A stretch of DNA of 7,019 bases from Anaerolineales bacterium. Lineage in GTDB: Bacteria; Chloroflexota; Anaerolineae; Promineifilales; Promineifilaceae. Under the pieces are notes generated by a model that was not told where the DNA came from, did no database searches, and worked only from the letters and a program-made list of their open reading frames with translations. The DNA is taken from NCBI GenBank assembly GCA_020432595.1, contig JAGQGA010000206.1, forward strand, positions 1 through 7,019. Reading direction: 5' to 3'. Shown here one piece after another: positions 1 through 5,579 of the stretch. A program made the position numbers and the translations under genes. How positions within the stretch are numbered: the stretch's first letter is position 1; each line of letters begins with the position of its first letter.

Positions 1-1044
1 TACTTCGGCAACGCTGGCAGCTTCACCCTAGACGACGGCCAAAGCCACACCAGCGACCGGCTGCTCCCCGGCGACTACCAGATTTACCAAAGCGTCCCCG
101 CCGGTGGCACCGTAGACATCAGCTGCACCGGCAACGCCGAAACCGGCAACGGCAGCGTCATTGTCCACCTGGGCAGCAGCGAAGACGTCGAATGCACCTT
201 CAGCAACAGCGACCTGGGCGGTTCCATCACCCTGGTCACCACCAGCGACCCGGCTGGCACCAGTGACTTCTACTACTTCGGCGGGCTGGGGAGCTTCACC
301 CAAAACGACGGCGATAGCAAAGTCAGCGACAACCTGCTGCCAGGCGATTATCAAATTTACCAAAGCGTGTGGGCAGGCTGGACACTCGACATCAGCTGCA
401 GCGGCGGCAACGTCGAGATTGGCAACGGCGACATCATTGTTCACCTGGGCGCCAACGAAGACGTGGTATGCACCTTTGACAACACCGATGTCGGTGGGAG
501 CATCACCATCGTCAACAACGCCGATTTGGACAACGGGTTAGACTTCACCTACTTTGGCAACATCGGCTTCTTCACCCTGACCGCTGGCGGCAGCCGCCAA
601 TCGGCAGACCTGTATCCTGGCGAGTACGAAGTGATTCAGGGCGTGCCGCAGGGCTGGTTGGTAGATGTAAGCTGCACGGGTGGTTCGGTAGACATCGTGG
701 ACACAACCACGACGATTCATCTGGGTGCCAACGAAGACATTGTTTGTACCTTTGACAACAGCTATGTCGGTGGCTCTATTACTGTAACAACCGTGACCGT
801 ACCTGAGAACGGGGCAGAAGAGTTCTTCTACTTTGGTGACACGGGAGTTTATACCCAAACGCATGGGTTTAGCCGCACCGTAAGCGACCTGTACCCGAAT
901 GATTATGATGTCATTCAGGGTGTACCGGAAGGGTATGTGCTGAACGTAGAATGCACGGGTGGCGATGTGACCGCCATTGACGGTGGGGTGACGATTCACC
1001 TGGGGGCACGGGACGATGTTGCCTGTACCTTCACCAATGCCGAT
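1..1044 (+). repeat. Tandem 276-base coding repeats (prealbumin-like domains)
   Basis: Units run 1-216 (partial), 217-492, 493-768 and 769-1044, so each full unit is exactly 276 bases or 92 codons. Each begins GGSIT (the first, cut copy lacks this part) and ends CTF-N-x-D/Y. Internal one-codon shifts before the YFG motif cancel out. Both Cys are kept in all four copies, which suggests one disulfide per domain. The copies have diverged at synonymous sites, so this is an old duplication, not a recent expansion. Confidence 0.9.
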
Positions 1045-1629
1045 GCTAACTACGTAGATGATACGGCTCCCTTCTGCCGAGGCGTTGAGGCTACCATTTA
1101 CGTCAACGAGCTGGGTCTCATCGTCGGTGGCCCAGACGCTGGGCAAGCGTATGCTGGGGTTTTGAACGGCACCGATGGCCGGGATGTTATTGTCGGTACG
1201 ACAGACAATGATGTGATTAATGGCTACGAAGGGCGGGACATGATTTGTGCCCGGTCTGGAGCAGACACTGTGTACGGTGGCCGTGGGCGGGATATTATCT
1301 ACGGTGGGCGCGGTGCTGACCTGCTGTATGGTGAGCAAGGTTCTGACCTAATCTTTGGTGGCCGTGGGCAGGATGAGATTCACGGTGGTGCTGGTGAGGA
1401 TGTGGTAAACGGCCGTTTAGGTAACGACGTCCTCTACGGCGAAGGTGACACCGACCTAGTAGTTGGTGGTGCTGGTGACGACATTCTGAATGGCAACGCT
1501 GGAGACGACTTCCTGAGCGGTGGTGCAGGACAGGATTCACTCAACGGTGGCAATGGCTATGACTTCTGCTACGGTGGGCCGGATCGGGATGATGCCACAA
1601 ACTGCGAGTTTAAGCACAGTGCCCGCTAG
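1..1629 (+). CDS. Secreted prealbumin-fold repeat protein with C-terminal RTX calcium-binding domain (5' partial)
   Basis: Frame 1 is open from the first base to TAG at 1627-1629, so the start lies outside the window. The GTG at 367 is internal to a repeat and is not a start. Numbering from the first visible codon, residues 1-348 are one partial (72 residues) and three full (92 residues each) copies of a unit that begins GGSIT and contains YFG, PG-Y and two Cys in C-T/S-G and CTF contexts. This pattern fits SpaA/prealbumin-like beta-sandwich domains. Residues 349-390 are a linker with an FCRG motif. Residues 391-534 are 16 RTX nonapeptides (G-x-G-x-D type), which bind calcium between turns. 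An eight-residue tail starting NCEF follows. The protein is probably an extracellular adhesin or matrix protein. The signal peptide is not visible. The Cys-containing RTX style resembles Sec-exported proteins of Chloroflexota and Actinobacteria more than type I secreted toxins. The domain calls are strong; the role is inferred. Confidence 0.9.
   Translation, partial: YFGNAGSFTLDDGQSHTSDRLLPGDYQIYQSVPAGGTVDISCTGNAETGNGSVIVHLGSSEDVECTFSNSDLGGSITLVTTSDPAGTSDFYYFGGLGSFTQNDGDSKVSDNLLPGDYQIYQSVWAGWTLDISCSGGNVEIGNGDIIVHLGANEDVVCTFDNTDVGGSITIVNNADLDNGLDFTYFGNIGFFTLTAGGSRQSADLYPGEYEVIQGVPQGWLVDVSCTGGSVDIVDTTTTIHLGANEDIVCTFDNSYVGGSITVTTVTVPENGAEEFFYFGDTGVYTQTHGFSRTVSDLYPNDYDVIQGVPEGYVLNVECTGGDVTAIDGGVTIHLGARDDVACTFTNADANYVDDTAPFCRGVEATIYVNELGLIVGGPDAGQAYAGVLNGTDGRDVIVGTTDNDVINGYEGRDMICARSGADTVYGGRGRDIIYGGRGADLLYGEQGSDLIFGGRGQDEIHGGAGEDVVNGRLGNDVLYGEGDTDLVVGGAGDDILNGNAGDDFLSGGAGQDSLNGGNGYDFCYGGPDRDDATNCEFKHSAR
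1171..1602 (+). repeat. Sixteen RTX nonapeptide repeats (27 bases each)
   Basis: Starting at the codon at 1171, the sequence reads as 16 consecutive nine-residue units with no insertion or deletion. Most have Asp at position 5, a hydrophobic residue at position 7 and Gly at position 9, for example GRGRDIIYG and GAGDDILNG. The first, third and last units are degenerate, as is usual at the caps of a parallel beta-roll. Cys occurs in the third and fifteenth units and just after the last. Confidence 0.93.
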
Positions 1630-1660
1630 ACCATAGCTGACCATAGGAAGGGAGCTACAT

Positions 1661-1710
1661 GAGAAACGGCCGTTTTGCCTGGGGAGCGCAAAACGGCCGT
1701 TTTTCTTTGC
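1661..1710 (+). terminator. Rho-independent terminator of the RTX gene, built from two palindromes
   Basis: Left arm 1664-1678 and right arm 1688-1702 are perfect 15-base inverted repeats (GCAAAACGGCCGTTT on the right). The stem extends by a G-T wobble and two more pairs to 1661/1705. The loop is 9 bases, and a T-rich run (TTTTTCTTT) follows from about 1700. It starts 31 bases after the stop codon. Each arm contains a full AACGGCCGTT palindrome. Confidence 0.9.
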
Positions 1711-1725
1711 AGCGTGTAACACGCA

Positions 1726-1754
1726 TTGTAACAGTGATATGGTAAAAATAAGAT
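1726..1754 (+). promoter_or_regulatory. Possible promoter for the glycosyltransferase gene
   Basis: TTGTAA (1726-1731), a 17-base spacer and TAAGAT (1749-1754) each match four of six sigma-70-type consensus bases. Just upstream, GCGTGT-A-ACACGC (1712-1724) is a perfect 6-base inverted repeat that could be an operator. The transcript would have a leader of about 140 bases. The rest of 1755-1890 holds nothing I can name. This is a weak call based on motif matches only. Confidence 0.3.
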
Positions 1755-1901
1755 GAATGGGCAGGCAGCAAACAAGCCTTGCCCCAACAAAAAAATAAGG
1801 TTCGGCTGTATCTACTGGCTAGATGCACAACCACGTTATCACCTCGGAGTGAGCACCATCGAAGCCGCAGCCAACATTAACGATTCAACGCGAGGAATTT
1901 C

Positions 1902-2858
1902 ATGCTACTATCCGTCATCATAGCAACCTGCAACCGCCCCGATACCATTCGGGCGACCATTGAAGCTGTGCTTAACTGTGACTACGACGCTTTTGAACTG
2001 CTTGTGGTTGACCAAAGCATAACCTCAACCACCAGACAAATTGCCGAAAGCATCCATGACCCGCGCCTACGCTATTTGACTGCTCCTCAGGAAGGTAAGC
2101 CAACCGCGCTGAACGTCGGTATTGCTGCCAGCCAGGGTGAGATTATTGCCTTTACTGATGACGACTGTTTGCCCGTAACCAATTGGCTTGATGTTATTGT
2201 CAATGTTTTTGCTGAACGTCCTCGCGCCGGATTGCTTTTTGGCCCCGTACTGCCCGTGGAACATGACCCAGAGCAGGGGTTTGTCCCTACTTTTGAAGCA
2301 GGCGACAAGGGACACAATCGGCGTTATCGGCTGAAGTTTGGCATTGGGGCCAGCATGGCGGCTCGACGCAGCGTGCTGCTAGAGCTTAACGGGTTTGATA
2401 AGCTGTTGGGACCAGGGGCACCACTGGGGCCAACCGATGACGAAGACATTGCCTATCGCACCGGTAAGGCCGGATATGAGGTTTGGTATGAACCTAAGGC
2501 GGTGGTGATTCACGATGGCTTCCGCGATTGGAAAGATGGGCAGCGGTTGGTGAAGGCATATGCTGAGGGGATGGGGGCAACCTATGCTAAATACATACGC
2601 TGTGGCGACGTGGAGGCTGTGGGGCGGCTGTTGATTTTGTACTTAGTTTACTTTTTTCATGCCGCCAAGCGGTTGGTATTGTGGCAACGGCCGTTTGGCC
2701 TGGGCTGGATTGTCTACACCACGGGCGGCATTTGGAAAAGTCTGCATTATGGTGTTGATCGCAAACAGTGGCAATATCGCGCCACCCCAGAAGACAAATC
2801 TGTTTTACTGGAAGTCAACAGCCAACCTGTCACTCAACCAACAAAGTTTCGCTCCTGA
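1902..2858 (+). CDS. Family 2 glycosyltransferase (GT-A fold)
   Basis: This 318-residue inverting glycosyltransferase moves a sugar from a nucleotide-sugar donor onto a glycan or lipid acceptor at the cytoplasmic face of the membrane. The N-terminal strand SVIIATCNRP and VVDQS (residues 4-13, 35-39) form the nucleotide-binding Rossmann part. TDDDC (85-89) is the DxD metal site. The GTDDEDIAYR-like stretch (TDDED at 178-182, R186) supplies the acceptor-side ED and Arg. IGAS at 148-151 and VVIHDG at 201-206 are also typical. A hydrophobic patch near 243-253 (LLILYLVYFF) may attach it to the membrane; there is no clear multi-pass region. ATG at 1902 has GAGGA at 1892-1896, five bases upstream. 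It stands alone between two terminators, so the acceptor cannot be inferred. Exopolysaccharide or glycoprotein synthesis are both possible. Confidence 0.92.
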   Translation: MLLSVIIATCNRPDTIRATIEAVLNCDYDAFELLVVDQSITSTTRQIAESIHDPRLRYLTAPQEGKPTALNVGIAASQGEIIAFTDDDCLPVTNWLDVIVNVFAERPRAGLLFGPVLPVEHDPEQGFVPTFEAGDKGHNRRYRLKFGIGASMAARRSVLLELNGFDKLLGPGAPLGPTDDEDIAYRTGKAGYEVWYEPKAVVIHDGFRDWKDGQRLVKAYAEGMGATYAKYIRCGDVEAVGRLLILYLVYFFHAAKRLVLWQRPFGLGWIVYTTGGIWKSLHYGVDRKQWQYRATPEDKSVLLEVNSQPVTQPTKFRS

Positions 2859-2890
2859 CATACTACTTTTCGGCAGAGAAAACGAATACG

Positions 2891-2930
2891 ACTGCGGTAA
2901 TAACCTTGTTGTTACCGCAGTTTTTATTTT
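2891..2930 (+). terminator. Intrinsic terminator between convergent genes
   Basis: ACTGCGGTAA (2891-2900) pairs with TTACCGCAGT (2912-2921). Inside, a T-G wobble and AAC/GTT pairs close a 3-base loop, giving a 14-pair stem. TTTTTATTTT follows on the plus strand. It lies 32 bases after the glycosyltransferase stop and just before the end of the opposing kinase gene. On the minus strand the hairpin is followed only by a loose T-rich stretch (TCGTATTCGTTTTC), so it may end the kinase operon less efficiently. Confidence 0.9.
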
Positions 2931-2937
2931 GGGGAAA

Positions 2938-4608
2938 TTAACGCCAGGGAAGCGTGAGGCGCAGGGTGGTTCCCGCGCCTTGTGCCGATTCTATATAAAA
3001 CGTTCCGTTTAGCTCTTTGGCACGGGCACGCATATTGGAAAGGCCATGCCCGATTGCTTGCCGGGCAGCCCGCACGTCAAAACCAACCCCATCGTCTTGA
3101 ACCAGCAGCACAATATGGTGTTTGTCTCGCTCCAACGAGAGGGTGACGTTTTTGGCATGGGCATGGCGAGCCACGTTTGCCAGTGCCCCCTGAGTGGTCA
3201 AAAAAATGGCGCGGGAAACGGCCGTTGGTACCCCGCTAATGCCTTCGGGAAGGGTGGAAGAGTGAACCTGCACCATGGTGTTGGCGCGAAATTCGCGTAC
3301 CAGCCGCGACAGCCCTTGTTCCAGATCGCCGCCAAAGTGACGCGGACGCAGATCGAGAATAAAGTTACGGATGTCGCGGATGGCATCGTTCAGACCATCA
3401 ACGGCCGTTTCTAACAGTGCCCGTGTATCTTCACTCCCTTCCCCCTCCAGCGACAGCCGCGCCGATTCCAGGGTCAAACCCACCGCATAGATGGACTGAA
3501 TAACCCCATCGTGCAGATCCATCCCAATGCGCGTTCGCTCATCCAAAATTGCCAAACGGCTCACTTGCTCATAAAGCTGGGCATTTTGGATTGCAATGGC
3601 TGCCTGGGCTGCCAACAACTCCACAATCTCCTGATCCGCTTCCGTAAACGATGTAGCACCCACCTTGTTTGCAAGATACAAATTCCCCAGCATTTCCTTG
3701 CCCGCCATAATGGGCACGCCCAAAAACGAATTGACGGGCGGATGACCGGGTGGACAGCCAACGGCGCGTGGATCCTCGGCAATGTTGTCCACGCACACAG
3801 TCCGTTGCTCGGAAATAATGGCCCCCAGCAAACCTAGCCCACGCGGCAGGTTGCCAATGTGGCTGGCTTCTTCAGACGATAACCCGCTGTAAATAAAATT
3901 GTCGAGGTATCCAGAAGCACTGTTAGGCACGCCCAACGCAGCATATTCCGCCTGCGCTAAATCCCGGACGGCATCTACAATTTGCTGTAGCACTTTTTCC
4001 AGGGACAGTTCGCCGGTGATAGCCAGCGTGGCTTTGCTTAAAGCCGCCAACTGGCGGTTTTTGGTGGCAAGCTGGTGCGCCTGTTCACGGCTTTCTTGCA
4101 GCAGCAGCGATTTGTGAATGGCGGCGGCAGCATGGGCGGCCAACATGATGGCAAGCTGCTCGTCCAGCAGCGAAAAGGCCTCTTCATGCAGCTTGTTGGT
4201 CAGGTAAAGCATTCCCAACGTGTTGCCTTTAAATAAAATGGGCACACCCAGAAAACTTTTCATGGGGGGATGGCCGACGGGGAAACCAACAGCACGCGGA
4301 TCGTTGGCAATGTGGGCGGTGCGAACGGTTTCTTTTTGGCATAGCACCACGCCTAGCAGCCCGTTGCCGGTGGGGTGGGTGGGTAGCTGGGAAACGGCCG
4401 TTTCTTCCATCCCACTTTGCACAAATAAATCAATCTCCCTTTCATCATTCGTTGTGCCAATTGCCGCATATTCCGACCCAATCAATTCCCGCGCTGAATC
4501 AGCAATACGCTGTAGCACCAGTGGCAGCTCATCGGCACGCACTACTGCCAGCGTTGCTTGCGACAACGAATCTAACAATTCACGAAAGGCATGTTCAAAT
4601 TTTGACAT
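2938..4608 (-). CDS. Cytoplasmic GAF-GAF sensor histidine kinase, DevS/DosS-like
   Basis: The protein has 556 residues and no membrane segment. Order: GAF1 (about 20-170), GAF2 (about 190-345), HisKA_3 dimerisation domain (about 352-422) with phospho-acceptor H366 in DLHDGVIQ, then HATPase_c with N478 (N box), DDGVGF at 505-510 (G1) and GHGLSN at 520-525 (G2). This is the NarL/DegS-type kinase layout that phosphorylates LuxR-type regulators. Both GAFs carry a DPRAVG-x-P-x-GHPP-x-x-SFLGVPI block (H113, H289) and an LYL-x-NK block (Y135, Y311). In Mycobacterium tuberculosis DevS the matching residues are, as I recall, haem ligand H149 and Y171, with the same 22-residue gap. The gene starts 5 bases after the regulator stop with only a weak AGG upstream, so translation is probably coupled. 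Kinase function is firm; haem binding is inference. Phytochrome-like or redox GAF sensing are alternatives. Confidence 0.93.
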   Translation of the reverse strand: MSKFEHAFRELLDSLSQATLAVVRADELPLVLQRIADSARELIGSEYAAIGTTNDEREIDLFVQSGMEETAVSQLPTHPTGNGLLGVVLCQKETVRTAHIANDPRAVGFPVGHPPMKSFLGVPILFKGNTLGMLYLTNKLHEEAFSLLDEQLAIMLAAHAAAAIHKSLLLQESREQAHQLATKNRQLAALSKATLAITGELSLEKVLQQIVDAVRDLAQAEYAALGVPNSASGYLDNFIYSGLSSEEASHIGNLPRGLGLLGAIISEQRTVCVDNIAEDPRAVGCPPGHPPVNSFLGVPIMAGKEMLGNLYLANKVGATSFTEADQEIVELLAAQAAIAIQNAQLYEQVSRLAILDERTRIGMDLHDGVIQSIYAVGLTLESARLSLEGEGSEDTRALLETAVDGLNDAIRDIRNFILDLRPRHFGGDLEQGLSRLVREFRANTMVQVHSSTLPEGISGVPTAVSRAIFLTTQGALANVARHAHAKNVTLSLERDKHHIVLLVQDDGVGFDVRAARQAIGHGLSNMRARAKELNGTFYIESAQGAGTTLRLTLPWR

Positions 4609-4613
4609 AACGC

Positions 4614-5282
4614 CTAGGCTAAATAATCTTTCAAATGATGTTCGATGGCAAAGGCAGCCGCCTCTGCTCGGTTAGACACGCCCAACTTGGAAAGAATACT
4701 GCTGACATAATTCCGCACGGTACCCTCGCTCAGAAAAAGCTCTTGAGCAATGGCGCGGTTCGTCTTGCCGTTGGCAATTAGCGACAACACTTGCCGTTCT
4801 TGCGCTGTCAGCTCTTCAAAAACGGCCGCTTCCTCTTTCTGCAATGTACGCCGCATCTCATCAAACACCCGCTGCGTCAGCGAGGGGTCAAGCATGGATT
4901 CCCCCCGCGCCACCGCCTCAATCGTTCGCACCAAATCAGTACTGCCCACTTGTTTGAGTACATACCCCGATGCCCCGGCGCGGATGGCGGAAAACAGCAT
5001 TTCATCTTCCGCGTAAGAGGTCAGCATAATGACCTTAATATCAGGGTGCGCCCGCTTGATCCGCTGGCAAGCATCAACCCCGTTGCCAGCGGCTAGACGG
5101 ATGTCCATTAGCACAACGTCTGGTTGGTGTAGTTCCGCTTGCTCCACAGCCTCGTCTTCTGTACTGGCCTCGGCGGTCACGCGCAGGCCAACGTGCCGCT
5201 CGATCAAGCTTTTTAACCCGAGACGAACAACCTCATGGTCGTCTACTAAGAGAATATTGAGAGGAGATTTGGGCGTTGTCAT
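4614..5282 (-). CDS. NarL/FixJ-family response regulator, DevR-like
   Basis: Starting at ATG 5282, the protein has 222 residues, normal for the family. The receiver domain (about 8-125) shows D14 D15, phospho-acceptor D60 in LMDIRL, T88 in LTSY and K110. The LuxR-type helix-turn-helix is at about 157-217 (LTAQERQVL, TVRNYVSSILSKLGV). Stretches such as LVDDHEVVR, GNG, LTSY, GASGYV and NYVS match what I remember of mycobacterial DevR, so it is probably a DevR/NarL-like transcription factor activated by the adjacent kinase. A longer form from TTG at 5318 is possible but would overlap the best promoter -35 box and add a non-homologous 12-residue leader, so I chose 5282. No Shine-Dalgarno sequence precedes it, which fits a leaderless message. 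The stop lies 5 bases before the kinase start. The target genes are unknown. Confidence 0.93.
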   Translation of the reverse strand: MTTPKSPLNILLVDDHEVVRLGLKSLIERHVGLRVTAEASTEDEAVEQAELHQPDVVLMDIRLAAGNGVDACQRIKRAHPDIKVIMLTSYAEDEMLFSAIRAGASGYVLKQVGSTDLVRTIEAVARGESMLDPSLTQRVFDEMRRTLQKEEAAVFEELTAQERQVLSLIANGKTNRAIAQELFLSEGTVRNYVSSILSKLGVSNRAEAAAFAIEHHLKDYLA

Positions 5283-5289
5283 AAGGATA

Positions 5290-5318
5290 AGTATAGCCAG
5301 TTCGTGGCGTAATACCAA
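5290..5318 (-). promoter_or_regulatory. Near-leaderless promoter of the response regulator-kinase operon
   Basis: On the minus strand, TTGGTA (5318-5313, four of six), a 17-base spacer and TATACT (5295-5290, five of six) form a sigma-70-type promoter. Only 7 bases separate the -10 box from the ATG at 5282, so transcription would begin at or next to the start codon. This agrees with the missing ribosome binding site and decides the start. Confidence 0.6.
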
Positions 5319-5406
5319 TGAAGCGTTGCGCTATTAAGCAAATGCCCTAGACTTATGCTACCTTAACGATGAAATGCTTGTACGCTCAACAAAAATGGGC
5401 TTGTTA

Positions 5407-5473
5407 TAGTGGGTGGTTGCTAGTAGCTTGTAAACAAAGGCATTCTGTACCAGCCACTAGCAACTACCCACTA
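5407..5473. repeat. Large imperfect hairpin (REP/MITE-like) between divergent genes
   Basis: 5407-5432 pairs with 5448-5473 over 26 positions with one wobble (G5415/T5465) and two mismatches, around a 15-base loop. The outer 16 bases (AGTGGGTGGTTGCTAG against CTAGCAACTACCCACT) differ only by the wobble. The right arm contains CCACTAG twice (5454-5460, 5468-5474). It cannot terminate either neighbour, because both genes read away from it, and no T-run follows directly. It is probably a dispersed intergenic element or a structural regulatory site. Confidence 0.65.
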
Positions 5474-5489
5474 GCCACTTGTGAGTTGT

Positions 5490-5527
5490 GCTGACAATGG
5501 TCAGCGTTGTGTGTGACAATGTTCACT
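5490..5527. promoter_or_regulatory. Two CRP/FNR-geometry operator dyads
   Basis: GCTGA-CAATGG-TCAGC (5490-5505) is a perfect 5-6-5 inverted repeat. TGTGA-CAATGT-TCACT (5512-5527) matches the CRP-type consensus TGTGA-N6-TCACA at nine of ten arm positions. The centres are 22 bases apart, about two helical turns. The two sites share TGACAATG and TCA, and the base pair flanking this core is swapped (C-G to G-C) so that symmetry is kept. Confidence 0.5.
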
Positions 5528-5555
5528 GCCATAATGTAACAAAACATTTTATGAT
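5527..5555 (+). promoter_or_regulatory. Candidate activator-dependent promoter of the DHOD-like gene
   Basis: TATGAT (5550-5555) matches five of six -10 bases, while the -35 position (TGCCAT, 5527-5532) matches poorly. A start near 5562 would put the two dyads at about -42.5 and -64.5, close to class II and class I CRP/FNR activator positions. The leader would be about 18 bases and still contain the ribosome binding site. An alternative is TTGTGT (5507-5512) with CATAAT (5530-5535), in which case the second dyad would sit in the spacer and act in repression. Confidence 0.4.
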
Positions 5556-5579
5556 GAAATTGGGAAAGGAGTATGAAGA

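Noticed and set aside
538..1338. Long antisense open frame (266 codons) under the repeat gene, with a second at 28-444
   Set aside because: They arise from the biased codons of the repeat protein. Their translations are low-complexity and carry no recognisable domain, and no ribosome binding site stands out.
367..1629. A 420-residue gene starting at GTG 367
   Set aside because: The frame is open to base 1 and the repeat pattern continues upstream without a break, so this GTG is an internal Val codon inside a repeat.
1629..1646. Direct repeat GACCATAG twice with a 10-base period after the RTX stop
   Set aside because: Too short, only two copies, and no associated structure. Probably chance, though it could be noted if found elsewhere.
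1753..1923. Small open frame of 56 codons upstream of and overlapping the glycosyltransferase start
   Set aside because: No Shine-Dalgarno sequence, no recognisable product, and an out-of-frame overlap with a well-supported gene. It could be a leader peptide, but nothing supports that.
2659..3012. Plus-strand open frame spanning the end of the glycosyltransferase and the terminator
   Set aside because: It runs through a strong terminator and the end of the kinase gene, and has no family resemblance. It is a frame shadow.
4614..5318. TTG at 5318 as the response regulator start
   Set aside because: It coincides with the predicted -35 box, has no ribosome binding site, and adds 12 residues unlike the family N-terminus. 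ATG 5282 gives the normal length.
5322..5332. AGCG-TTG-CGCT dyad just upstream of the operon promoter
   Set aside because: Four-base arms are too short to separate from chance.
5283..5579. DosR-box (GGGACT/AGTCCC dyad) for autoregulation by the DevR-like protein
   Set aside because: I read the region on both strands and found no convincing dyad of this type.
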